Below are positions 17,215 to 25,058 of a stretch of 64,000 bases of DNA, in pieces; position 1 is the stretch's first letter; the number at the start of each line of letters is the position of its first letter. Under the pieces are notes generated by a model. That model had not been told where the DNA came from. It did no database searches and saw only the letters and a program-made list of their open reading frames with translations. Source of the stretch: Cohnella sp. SGD-V74 (lineage in GTDB: Bacteria > Bacillota > Bacilli > Paenibacillales > Paenibacillaceae); assembly GCF_003001675.1 (NCBI RefSeq), contig NZ_PVYW01000022.1, positions 1 through 64,000 on the forward strand, read 5' to 3'. A program made the position numbers and the translations under genes.

Positions 17215-18528
17215 TTATTCTCTATAGAGACTTACAGAGCTATAGTCTTTTGGTGTAATATAGTTTCCTCTGTAACCAAGAATTCTAAGGATTATTTGAA
17301 TTAATAAATCATAATAATCCTTATACAGTTCATATTTTTCATCGTCAGTTAAGGCAGGAATTTCACCTGTATGAAATAATGCGTTACGGACATCCTGGCG
17401 AATCGTATCCGTTAGGAGTCGGGCAGGAATAAACTTCATGTATTTGTTTAGAGTCCGTAACTTATCTTGGATGCTAAGTCTCTTGATTGACTCAAGATCA
17501 TTCCCTAAATTCACAAGGTATTTCGTTAGTAAAAACTCATATGATAAGATTAATCCCGCAATTTTGTGTTCTAAAAATTTTCCTTCGTACATACCCACAA
17601 TTGAAGCTACAAAAACATTTAAACTATGATCGGTGTATAATTTCACAAAGTTGTCATAACACTCATTAAAATATTGAACAAGCCCCCTCCTACACTGTAG
17701 ATTATCTATAACAATGTTTGAATGGAAGGGGGAGGAAATTAAGTCCCGAAACTCTATTTCAATGAGCTCATCTCGGTCATTATAGTACTCAACTAACGGA
17801 ATCATTGTAGCTTTTACACCAACAAGGCTAAGGAACCATGAAACAAGTTCGAGGTATCGATCTACTTCTTCTTTAGTTTCATCATTAAGAATAGAAAAAT
17901 TTATTTTGGAAAAAATTGCCCTGTCAATCTTTTTTGATTTAACTATCTCTAATATTAATTTTCTGTGCTCTAATTGCTGAAACACGAACTCACGCCCATG
18001 TAACTTCACAGTAAATTTGTCCTTAATGAATTTTCTTTCGCTTTCTGTGAATTCAACGCCAACAAAATCAAAATTAGAAATATAAGCCAATACTCGTTTG
18101 CTATTTAATTCCCGAATTTCTTTTTTACAATTAAAATATTCCACTAAACAAGCAATAGTAGTACTTGGTTTATCTGATTTGGAGCTAATACGTGTAAAGA
18201 AAATCTCTTTTGCAGTTATAATCCATTCGTTATCATCCGTCCTCCCACTAAGTTCACCTCGTTCATCCCTCAATGTTTGCAAATAAAAACCAAATGTATC
18301 ATCGGTTGAAATATTAAAAATCAATTCACCAGTTATGGATATCACACACTCCCACCTTACTAGAATATCTTTCATTCCAACAGAAAGTTTCCCTGAACCA
18401 CATTTATACTTCATTAATGAGTAATCATAAGTATCAATGTATCTTTGCTTAAAATAGTGTTCCCCTAGCAGTTTAATCACCTCTGGGATGTAGATTTGAT
18501 CATTGAAAGCTTTCAATATTTGTTTCAC
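17215..18528 (-). CDS. HEPN-domain protein, candidate ribonuclease effector (ApeA-like layout)
   Basis: A 437-aa cytosolic protein. The N-terminal 210 residues are beta-rich, and the C-terminal part is helical and ends with VRNALFHTGEI. RNALFH (residues 381-386) fits the R-x4-H motif that forms the active site of HEPN ribonucleases. The layout (beta-rich sensor-like N-terminus plus C-terminal HEPN) resembles the ApeA family of anti-phage proteins, but I cannot confirm homology. It is the first gene of the low-GC island and shares direction with the unrecognised protein and Mrr-type nuclease. GC content and codon use are far from the neighbouring core genes, indicating transfer. Confidence 0.65.
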   Translation of the reverse strand: MKQILKAFNDQIYIPEVIKLLGEHYFKQRYIDTYDYSLMKYKCGSGKLSVGMKDILVRWECVISITGELIFNISTDDTFGFYLQTLRDERGELSGRTDDNEWIITAKEIFFTRISSKSDKPSTTIACLVEYFNCKKEIRELNSKRVLAYISNFDFVGVEFTESERKFIKDKFTVKLHGREFVFQQLEHRKLILEIVKSKKIDRAIFSKINFSILNDETKEEVDRYLELVSWFLSLVGVKATMIPLVEYYNDRDELIEIEFRDLISSPFHSNIVIDNLQCRRGLVQYFNECYDNFVKLYTDHSLNVFVASIVGMYEGKFLEHKIAGLILSYEFLLTKYLVNLGNDLESIKRLSIQDKLRTLNKYMKFIPARLLTDTIRQDVRNALFHTGEIPALTDDEKYELYKDYYDLLIQIILRILGYRGNYITPKDYSSVSLYRE

Positions 18529-18782
18529 TGATTTCCTATAACATTATTTTAACGAACTTCCATAAAAATTTATAGTTTGATCAATTTGTGAAGTATTCAA
18601 CAAAGTCTTCCCCTTGTGATACACTCCCGCATGCAATTTCAGTTCCCTTAGCCTTCTCAACAAATTCCTGGCCACTCCTGTAGATATTCTTTGAAATTTA
18701 TCTAATGATTTTAGTAATCTCCCCTTTTGGAAGAGCACATTCCCACTGATCAACTGGTATCACCCCAAAAATAGCTCTACTT

Positions 18783-19466
18783 TGTAAAACCATAAAAATT
18801 ACTGTCCAATCCCAACCCCCTCCCCCAAATCCCCACTCCCCCTCTCCCACTTGTCCTCCCAGCCTTTCCCCCTCAAAATCTGAATAATAATTGCTGTCCA
18901 CTCATGTGAGGTTTAACCGACTCAAAACTGGAAGAAAACTAGTTCAATTGTGAACGAAACGAGATAATAATTAGTGTCCAATTTGCAGGTGGATTCGCAG
19001 GATTCTTCACCAGAGTTAGCCCGATTCTAATCGGAGAATAGCATTGAAAAGCAACATGAATAAATGCTCGATTAACACCGGATCCCAGCAAAGAAACATC
19101 TGAGTTTATTGCGATTTTATTGTGAGGAATGATTGGAGAAAACCCTGCTGAATCCTGCCTGATTCAACGATTCTTGGTGAGATTAAATGCCCGAGAGAGT
19201 TTGATAGGCTTGAGGTGATTCAGGTGGAGGGTGTTGGATGTGTTGGGCGAGTGAAATACGGGATGAATTGGGGGCGGTTGGGCGGGGTTATTGTGAGGTG
19301 AGATGGAGCGAATTTGAAGGAGGGAAGAAAGGGAAAAGACTGGGGGATTGGTTGGGTGAATCACCAGCCAGCCAGTACCCCCTCTTCAGTACGTTTGTAG
19401 ACAGTTATTTTTATTGAGGGACAGTTATTTGGGGAATGGACAGAAATTGTTTGTTTGTTTGTTACA
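18783..19466. mobile_element. Candidate non-autonomous element or transposon remnant with inverted CTGTCC repeats
   Basis: Gene-poor segment. The left side starts TGTAA and carries three copies of A/T-rich-CTGTCC-type motifs (18794-18813, 18883-18900, 18963-18980). The right side, read on the minus strand, also starts TGTAAC and carries three copies (19437-19449, 19418-19430, 19396-19413). The outermost copies agree as AATTNCTGTCCANTCCC. Repeated sites near each end resemble transposase-binding arrays of TniA/TnsB-type transposons, but no transposase is present and no target duplication is visible. Between the arrays lie a C-rich block (18811-18880) and a G-rich block (19190-19370). The rest of 18529-19424 holds only one weak 69-codon frame (18544-18753) without a ribosome-binding site. 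Confidence 0.4.
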
Positions 19467-20294
19467 CGTCCGCCGACGCTGAGCCTCGAACAGCAGCACC
19501 GTAGCCGCCATGGCGACGTTGAGTGACTCCGCCCGCCCGGTCATCGGAATAATTACATTCGTATGCACGAATGCGCTTGTCTCCGAAGATAAACCGGCGC
19601 CTTCGTTGCCGAAGACGAGCCAGACGCTGCCCGCCGAGAAATCGTACTCGTAGCACGAGCGGGCGGCTTGCAAGCTGGTGCCAACGATGGAGGCGCCATG
19701 TTCGGCCGCCCGAGGCAGCGCCTCTGCCAAATCCGCCTCCAGCACGGGAACGTGGAACAGCGCCCCCATCGTCGCCCGGATCGTCTTCGGATTGTACAGG
19801 TCAGCCGTCCCTTTGCCCAGCACGACGGCCGTCGCTCCGCTTGCGGCGGCGCTGCGGATGATCGTGCCTACGTTGCCAGGGTCCTGCACGCCGTCCAGCA
19901 CCGCGACCAATGCGCGCTCTTCCTTGTACAGCGACTCCGCATCGGGAGGACGCTTAAGCGCCACGGCGAAGATCGGCTGAGGCGTCCCCGTCTCGCTGCA
20001 CTTGGCGATAATGTCGGGCGACACGGGAATCCACTTCGTCTCCGGCCCCGTCCCTGCCGTCCCGATGCCCCAGTCTTCCCCTATGTACGTTTCGAATTGC
20101 GCCAATACGCCCGAGCCCTCGTCGAAAGCGACGACTTCAAGAGGCCAGCCGGCCTCCAGCGCCTCCTTCACGAGGTGGATGCCCTCCAGCAGAAATTTGC
20201 CTTCCCGCTCCCGATATTTCCGTTCCGACAGCTTGGCCCATTCCTTGACGCGCGGATTGGACGCCGAGCTCAAATAAGGTTCAAAGTTCCGCAT
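19425..20294 (-). CDS. TrmH/SpoU-family RNA 2'-O-methyltransferase
   Basis: A 289-aa SAM-dependent RNA ribose methyltransferase. It has the substrate-binding N-terminal domain (SASNPRVKEWAKLSERKYREREGKFLLEGIHLV) and the knotted SpoU domain with motif 1 LDGVQDPGNVGTIIRSAAASGA, motif 2 LVFGNEGAGLS and motif 3 IPMTGRAESLNVAMAATVLLFEAQRRR. The last 13 residues (CNKQTNNFCPFPK) are unlike the family and are encoded by the repeat-bearing segment to the left, so the original stop codon seems to have been replaced by an insertion; the knot is complete. The gene start overlaps the end of the TrkA-type gene by 14 bp. Confidence 0.92.
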   Translation of the reverse strand: MRNFEPYLSSASNPRVKEWAKLSERKYREREGKFLLEGIHLVKEALEAGWPLEVVAFDEGSGVLAQFETYIGEDWGIGTAGTGPETKWIPVSPDIIAKCSETGTPQPIFAVALKRPPDAESLYKEERALVAVLDGVQDPGNVGTIIRSAAASGATAVVLGKGTADLYNPKTIRATMGALFHVPVLEADLAEALPRAAEHGASIVGTSLQAARSCYEYDFSAGSVWLVFGNEGAGLSSETSAFVHTNVIIPMTGRAESLNVAMAATVLLFEAQRRRTCNKQTNNFCPFPK

Positions 20295-20961
20295 GCGCCT
20301 GCTCCAGCTTCGTTAATTGTTCGTTCTTGCCCACGATGACGAGGACGTCGTCGCGAATAAGCGGCTCGTCCGCGCTCGGAGTAATGTTCATCTCGCCGCT
20401 GCGCTTCACCGCCAGCACGTTGCAGTTGTACTTCTGCCGGATGTCGAGCTGCTTCAGGTTTTTCCCGATCATGGCCGAAGGCAATCTCATCTCCACGATG
20501 CTGTAATCCGGAGACAGCTCGATATGCTCCAGAATGTTCGGAGAGATCAGATGATGCGCGACGCGCAGCCCCATATCCCGCTCGGGGAACACGACTTTGT
20601 CCGCGCCGATCTTGTTGAGCACCTTGCCGTGCAGCTCGTTCTGCGCCTTTACGATAATATAGGGAACGCCGAGATCCTTCAGGATCAAGGTCGTCAATAT
20701 GCTTGATTGAATGTCCTGCCCGATCGCCACGACGACGACGTCGAAGTTGCGGATTCCGAGCGAACTCATCGCTTCCTCGTCCGTCGAATCGGCAGCCACC
20801 GCATGCGTGACCGCGTGCGCCACGTCCTGCACGCGCTGCGCGTTGTCGTCCACGGCCAGCACCTCGTACCCCATCTCCGCCAAGTACTTCGCCACGCTCG
20901 AGCCAAACCGGCCCAGGCCAATGATGGCGAACTGTTTTTTCCCGTGCGGTTTCTTGGCCAA
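20281..20961 (-). CDS. Potassium uptake regulatory protein (KtrA/TrkA type)
   Basis: A 226-aa cytosolic gating subunit. The N-terminal RCK domain has the nucleotide-binding GLGRFGSSVAKYLAEMGYEVLAVD, IGQDIQSSILTTLILKDLG and PERDMG; the C-terminal TrkA_C domain follows from about residue 140. It binds ATP/ADP or NAD(H) and controls a KtrB-type potassium channel, whose gene is not in the window. The start is a TTG 6 nt behind GAGGAGG; an upstream ATG is open but lacks a site. The start is 120 bp from, and divergent to, sspI. Confidence 0.92.
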   Translation of the reverse strand: MAKKPHGKKQFAIIGLGRFGSSVAKYLAEMGYEVLAVDDNAQRVQDVAHAVTHAVAADSTDEEAMSSLGIRNFDVVVVAIGQDIQSSILTTLILKDLGVPYIIVKAQNELHGKVLNKIGADKVVFPERDMGLRVAHHLISPNILEHIELSPDYSIVEMRLPSAMIGKNLKQLDIRQKYNCNVLAVKRSGEMNITPSADEPLIRDDVLVIVGKNEQLTKLEQAHAEL

Positions 20962-21080
20962 CTCCGTTCCTCCTCGCCTTCTCATCCATGCGCTCATTAT
21001 ATCATAATCGTTCGCGGGCATAAGCATCGAGCCGTCGGGGAAATCTATTCGGGAATCTTTTCCTACAGGAGGGCTAGTCC

Positions 21081-21296
21081 GTGGAATTGGACCTCAGACA
21101 AGCGATTGTTCAGCGAGTGCAAGGCAAGGAAGACACCGAATTGACCGACATCATCGAAGGCTCGATCGACTCCGAAGAGATGGCGCTGCCGGGTCTCGGC
21201 GTCCTGTTCGAGATCATCTGGAAGAACAGCACCGAAGCCGCCCGGAAGAAAATGGTGACCGTGCTGCAGAAGCAGCTGCCGGCCGGCCACGCCTAA
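21081..21296 (+). CDS. sspI: Small acid-soluble spore protein SspI
   Basis: A 71-aa protein matching the SspI family from end to end: LDLRQAIVQRVQGK, TDIIEGSIDSEEMALPGLGVLFEIIWKN and the Lys-rich C-terminus. It is packed in the forespore core and implies a spore-forming Firmicute. The start codon is GTG behind ACAGGAGGG. It is the only plus-strand gene in this neighbourhood and its end overlaps that of the convergent phnM by 4 bp. Confidence 0.95.
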   Translation: MELDLRQAIVQRVQGKEDTELTDIIEGSIDSEEMALPGLGVLFEIIWKNSTEAARKKMVTVLQKQLPAGHA

Positions 21297-22450
21297 CCGA
21301 TATCCCGCGTCTCATGCACGACCGTTCCATCGACGATCGTGCAGCGGACGACCGGGATGCCGCGTATTTTCCCCACGACGATGACGTCCGCGCGTTTGCC
21401 GATCTTCAGCGAACCGAGCGTATCGTCGCGCCCCAAAGCCGCCGCCGGATTCAGGGTCGCCATATTGACCGCATGGTGCAGCGGCACGCCTTCGGACTCC
21501 AGACAGAAGATCGCATGAAGCAGCGACGCCGGATGATAGTCCGAGCACAAAATATCCGCAACGCCTTCGCGGACGGCTTCGCTCGCCTTCAAGTTCCCGT
21601 CGTGCGAGCCGCCGCGAACGATGTTGGGAGCTCCGACGCATACGCCCATCCCTCGGGCGGAAGCGAATCGGGCGGTATCCAGGTTCAGCGGAAACTCCGA
21701 CACCGTCGCCCCGAAACCGAGCGAACGTTCCACCGCCTCCGCCGTGTCGTCGTCGTGAGAGGCGACAGCGATGCCGGCCGTGCGCGCCTGTGCCGTGAGC
21801 GCCTTAAGCTTGCTCCAATCGACCCGGCTTCTTCTCTCCTGCAATTCCTCCACGATCGCCGCGACTTCGTCGACTCCGACTCCCTGATTTTTCATCACGT
21901 ATCGTTCGAACGCGCCCGGCCGGTGATATTGACCTTGACCCGGCGCATGGTCCATCAAGGACAAGTAATCGAGCAGCCCTTCGGACAACAGCCGCCGCGC
22001 CAGCTCGAAGCCGGTCAGATGGGACACCTCGTACCGCAAATGCACGCCATGGCGAATCATCGCCCTCTCCTTGCGCATGGCGGCGATCAGTTCGATCATC
22101 TCCCCGACAAGATGCTCGCCCCGCAGACTTAAGCCTACGCCAAGCGACAGCGAATGAAGCATCGTCGTGATGCCGTGTCCGGCCAGCTTGCGCTCGAACT
22201 GCAGGAACGCCATCTCCATCGGAAACAGCGTATTGGGCCGCGGCTCGACCTCCTTCTCGATCGCATCGCAATGCAGATCGATGAGACCGGGCAGCACCCA
22301 GCAGCCTTCCGCATCGATGTCCGCTGAATCGCCTGCGCTCCCGGCTCCGTCTATCGCCGCGATGATTCCGTCCTCAATCGTCAAATCCCCTTGGCTTACG
22401 CCGTCCGGACGGACGACGAGACCGCCCCTGATCGCCAACCGTTTGCCCAT
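21293..22450 (-). CDS. phnM: Alpha-D-ribose 1-methylphosphonate 5-triphosphate diphosphatase
   Basis: A 385-aa amidohydrolase. It carries WVLPGLIDLHCDAIEKEVEPRPN near residue 50, which replaces the usual HxH by LHCD as in PhnM, LMDHAPGQGQY near 165, ASHDDDT and SDYHPASLL with the last metal ligand region, and a C-terminal beta-sandwich. PhnM removes pyrophosphate from the triphosphorylated intermediate of the carbon-phosphorus lyase pathway. No other phn gene is visible within 20 kb on either side, so this copy is an orphan and may have another nucleotide-related role. Family assignment is strong. Confidence 0.93.
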   Translation of the reverse strand: MGKRLAIRGGLVVRPDGVSQGDLTIEDGIIAAIDGAGSAGDSADIDAEGCWVLPGLIDLHCDAIEKEVEPRPNTLFPMEMAFLQFERKLAGHGITTMLHSLSLGVGLSLRGEHLVGEMIELIAAMRKERAMIRHGVHLRYEVSHLTGFELARRLLSEGLLDYLSLMDHAPGQGQYHRPGAFERYVMKNQGVGVDEVAAIVEELQERRSRVDWSKLKALTAQARTAGIAVASHDDDTAEAVERSLGFGATVSEFPLNLDTARFASARGMGVCVGAPNIVRGGSHDGNLKASEAVREGVADILCSDYHPASLLHAIFCLESEGVPLHHAVNMATLNPAAALGRDDTLGSLKIGKRADVIVVGKIRGIPVVRCTIVDGTVVHETRDIG

Positions 22451-22481
22451 CGCGCTTCCGCCTTCTTCCTCTACTGGTTAT

Positions 22482-22515
22482 AAAAGAGCCCGCCGCCCCT
22501 CAAGGCGACAGGCTC
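22482..22515 (-). terminator. Intrinsic terminator of prfC
   Basis: GAGCC-CGCC (from 22486) pairs with GGCG-GGCTC (ending 22514); on the minus strand the stem is followed by TTTTAT. It lies about 16 bp after the prfC stop. Confidence 0.8.
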
Positions 22516-22530
22516 CCGTCGAATGTTCCG

Positions 22531-24117
22531 TTAAGGAGCGACTTCCAGGAATTGCAGTTCAGGCATCCGTTCCATCGCCGTGCGCATCGCGTACTCGTTC
22601 TCGAACAGAGCGACGTCCACGTCGTTCTTGTCCTTGACGAGAATCGAATTGATGCGGAATTTCGTCGGATCGACCTTGCCGCCTACGACCCAGCGAGCGA
22701 ATTGGAACGGCGTGCGGAACAGTTGAATGTCGACGCCGTATTCGTTCTTCATCCGGTATTCGAACACCTCGAACTGAAGCTGCCCGACGACGCCGAGATA
22801 CGTATCCTCGAACGCGCCCACCGAACGGAATACCTGCACCATGCCTTCCTCAGTCAGTTGATCCAGCCCTTTCAGATATTGCTTCTGCTTCAGAGCGTTT
22901 TTGATCGATACTTTGGAGAAAATTTCCGGAGAAAACGTCGGCAGCTCGTTGAACACGACGTCGCGTCCTTCGCTCAAGCTGTCCCCGATGCGGAAAACGC
23001 CCGGATCGAACAAGCCGATAATATCGCCCGGATACGCCGTCTCGACGATATCGCGGTCCTGCGCCAGAAATTGCTGCGGCTGAGACAGCTTGATCTCCTT
23101 GCCGGCCCGGACGTGGCGGACGCTCATTCCGCGCTGGAATTTCCCCGAGCAGATGCGCAGGAACGCGATCCGGTCGCGGTGCGCCGGGTTCATATTCGCC
23201 TGAATCTTGAAGATGTAGCCGGAGAACTTCTCTTCCTCCGGAGCGACCGTGCCGTCGGTCGTCTTGCGCTCGGTCGGCTGCGGAGCCAGCTCCAGGAAGT
23301 TCTCCAGGAACGTCTGTACCCCGAAGTTGTTGACGGCGCTGCCGAAAAACACCGGAGTCAGCTGCCCCGTGCTCACCTTCTCGTAGTCGAACGAGTCGCC
23401 CGCGACGTCGAGCAGTTCCAGCTCCTGCGCCAGCTTCTCCGCCAAATAGTCGCCGGCCATCTCCTTAATGAGCGGATCGCGATAGTCGGACGTTTTGCGG
23501 ACTTCGATCGCGGAGTGGTCCTTGCCCTGGAACAGCTCTACCTGATTTTTCATCCGGTCGTACACGCCGCACAGCTCCCGGCCCATGCCGATCGGCCAGT
23601 TCATCGGCACCGAACGGATGCCGAGCACGCGCTCGATCTCTTCGAGCAGCTCGAACGGATCTTGACCTTCGCGGTCCAGCTTATTGATGAACGTGAAAAT
23701 CGGAATGCCCCGCTTGCTGCACACCTGGAACAGCTTGATTGTCTGGGCTTCCACGCCTTTGGCAACGTCGATGAGCATAACCGCGCTGTCCGCGGCCGTC
23801 AGCGTCCGGTACGTGTCTTCGCTGAAGTCTTGGTGACCCGGCGTATCCAGAATGTTCACTTGCTTGCCTTCATATTGAAATTGCATGACGGAGGACGTAA
23901 CGGAAATTCCCCGCTGCTTCTCGATCTCCATCCAGTCGCTCGTCGCGTGGCGCGCCGCTTTGCGCGCTTTGACCGAGCCGGCGACGTGAATCGCTCCCCC
24001 GTACAGGAGCAGCTTCTCCGTCAAAGTCGTTTTCCCCGCATCGGGGTGGGAAATAATCGCGAAAGTACGGCGCTTCTCCACTTCCCGCCGCAATTCCTCG
24101 CTTGTCTTTTGGCTCAT
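22531..24117 (-). CDS. prfC: Peptide chain release factor 3
   Basis: A 528-aa translational GTPase. The G domain has PDAGKTTLTEKLLLYGGAIH (G1), the RGISVTSS switch (G2), DTPGHQDFSEDTYR (G3) and NKLDREGQDP (G4); an EF-Tu-like domain 2 and the RF3 C-terminal domain follow (FQFARWVVGG, NEYAMRTAMERMPELQFLEVAP). RF3 removes RF1/RF2 from the ribosome after peptide release. Length is normal. A TATAAT -10 element lies just upstream at 24156-24161 with a candidate -35 inside the adjacent inverted-repeat element. Confidence 0.97.
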   Translation of the reverse strand: MSQKTSEELRREVEKRRTFAIISHPDAGKTTLTEKLLLYGGAIHVAGSVKARKAARHATSDWMEIEKQRGISVTSSVMQFQYEGKQVNILDTPGHQDFSEDTYRTLTAADSAVMLIDVAKGVEAQTIKLFQVCSKRGIPIFTFINKLDREGQDPFELLEEIERVLGIRSVPMNWPIGMGRELCGVYDRMKNQVELFQGKDHSAIEVRKTSDYRDPLIKEMAGDYLAEKLAQELELLDVAGDSFDYEKVSTGQLTPVFFGSAVNNFGVQTFLENFLELAPQPTERKTTDGTVAPEEEKFSGYIFKIQANMNPAHRDRIAFLRICSGKFQRGMSVRHVRAGKEIKLSQPQQFLAQDRDIVETAYPGDIIGLFDPGVFRIGDSLSEGRDVVFNELPTFSPEIFSKVSIKNALKQKQYLKGLDQLTEEGMVQVFRSVGAFEDTYLGVVGQLQFEVFEYRMKNEYGVDIQLFRTPFQFARWVVGGKVDPTKFRINSILVKDKNDVDVALFENEYAMRTAMERMPELQFLEVAP

Positions 24118-24155
24118 CCTCGGATAGTTCCCTTCACGATAAAATAACAGCTTCC

Positions 24156-24183
24156 ATTATAGCACAACAAAAAGAACTGTCCC
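24156..24183 (-). promoter_or_regulatory. prfC: Candidate prfC promoter
   Basis: On the minus strand GGGACA (24183-24178) is followed after 16 nt by a perfect TATAAT (24161-24156), about 40 bp before the start codon. The GGGACA belongs to the terminal repeat of the palindromic element at 24176-24288. Confidence 0.5.
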
Positions 24184-24288
24184 ATAAGTCACTGGAAGAC
24201 AATAACTTCAAATGATCGACTCATGAACATGGGGATATATCCCCATTCTTTTATTGATCATTTGGGTTGCCCTGACTTATGGGACAGT
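24176..24288. repeat. MITE-like nested palindrome with 16-bp perfect terminal inverted repeats
   Basis: ACTGTCCCATAAGTCA at 24176-24191 is exactly complementary to 24273-24288. Inside, AAATGATC pairs with GATCATTT, and ATGGGGATATATCCCCAT (24229-24246) is a perfect palindrome. The element contains no coding frame and is 113 bp long. The remaining ~100 bp up to the yhbF stop show no further feature. Confidence 0.7.
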
Positions 24289-24386
24289 CCCTCCGCCCGA
24301 AGGTGAACACGGGCCTATTCCATCCCTTCCCGGTCAGCAATCCGAAGCCGCGGCGGTCCGCCCGGACATTCGGTTTGTTTCCTTGA

Positions 24387-25058
24387 CTATACCTGTACAA
24401 CCTCTTGCACGTCCGCGCTCTTGTGAATATCCACCTCGCTGCGATACTCGACCCGCCCGATCCGGCATCCCGGACCGATCTCGACGCGATTGCCGCGAAC
24501 AACGTCGGCTTCCGTATGCTCCAGCGCGACGACGTCCCCTTCGATCTGCTCCGCGTTCAGCTTGCAATCGCCTCCCCCGTTAACCAGGCTGAGCAGCTTC
24601 TTGGCCCGACTTCTGCGCACGAAGATTTTGGACCCGCCGATCTCCTTCGCCACGCAAGGACCGTACATCCGGACGTCCAGCGTATCCGCGCTGAGCAGTC
24701 CCGCAACGGAGAAAGCCCCGTCCATCTTGAACATGCCCGCTCCGCAGTCCCCGCCGGTTACGATGTTACCTGTGAACTTGACCGCTTCCCCTCGCAGGTG
24801 CGTCTTGACCTCCAGTTCCCCTCGTCCGCTCACCTTGCCTCCGTTCAGCCTGCCGCGAACCTGGCATTCCCCGGTCATTTTCATCTCCCCGACCGTCAAG
24901 CCGCCGGCGATCTCAAGCTCGCCGATCTGCGTCAGCTTGATGCAATCCACATCTCCGGAAAACGTGCTTTCACCCGTCAACCTGACTTTCCGAAAATACC
25001 CGCCCGCCGAACTCGTCTCTCCAACCATTTTCACATCGCGTCTCGCTTGTTCAGTCAC
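24387..25058 (-). CDS. yhbF: Bactofilin-like polymer-forming protein (YhbF)
   Basis: A 223-aa cytosolic protein made of short beta-helix repeats (FSGDVDCIKLTQIGELEIAGGLTVGEMKMTGECQVRGRLNGGKVSG), the hallmark of bactofilin-like polymerising proteins. The second half has VDIHKSADVQEVVQV at the end. It is a paralogue of the preceding gene product (both contain the IEGDVVxLE-TxAxVVRGNRVxIGxGC-IG-VEYR block). The start is GTG, overlapping the yhbE end by 8 bp, with GGAGGCGAAGG upstream. The yhbD-yhbE-yhbF order matches that known from Bacillus subtilis; no biochemical function is established. Confidence 0.87.
   Translation of the reverse strand: MTEQARRDVKMVGETSSAGGYFRKVRLTGESTFSGDVDCIKLTQIGELEIAGGLTVGEMKMTGECQVRGRLNGGKVSGRGELEVKTHLRGEAVKFTGNIVTGGDCGAGMFKMDGAFSVAGLLSADTLDVRMYGPCVAKEIGGSKIFVRRSRAKKLLSLVNGGGDCKLNAEQIEGDVVALEHTEADVVRGNRVEIGPGCRIGRVEYRSEVDIHKSADVQEVVQV

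Noticed and set aside
18544-18753. 69-codon minus-strand frame with basic residues (RNLLRRLRELKLHAG)
   Set aside because: TTG start without a ribosome-binding site, no family resemblance, next to decaying sequence; not called as a gene.
18783-19466. CRISPR-associated transposon end with guide RNA
   Set aside because: Repeated end motifs are present, but there are no cas, tnsB, tnsC or tniQ genes and no repeat-spacer unit.
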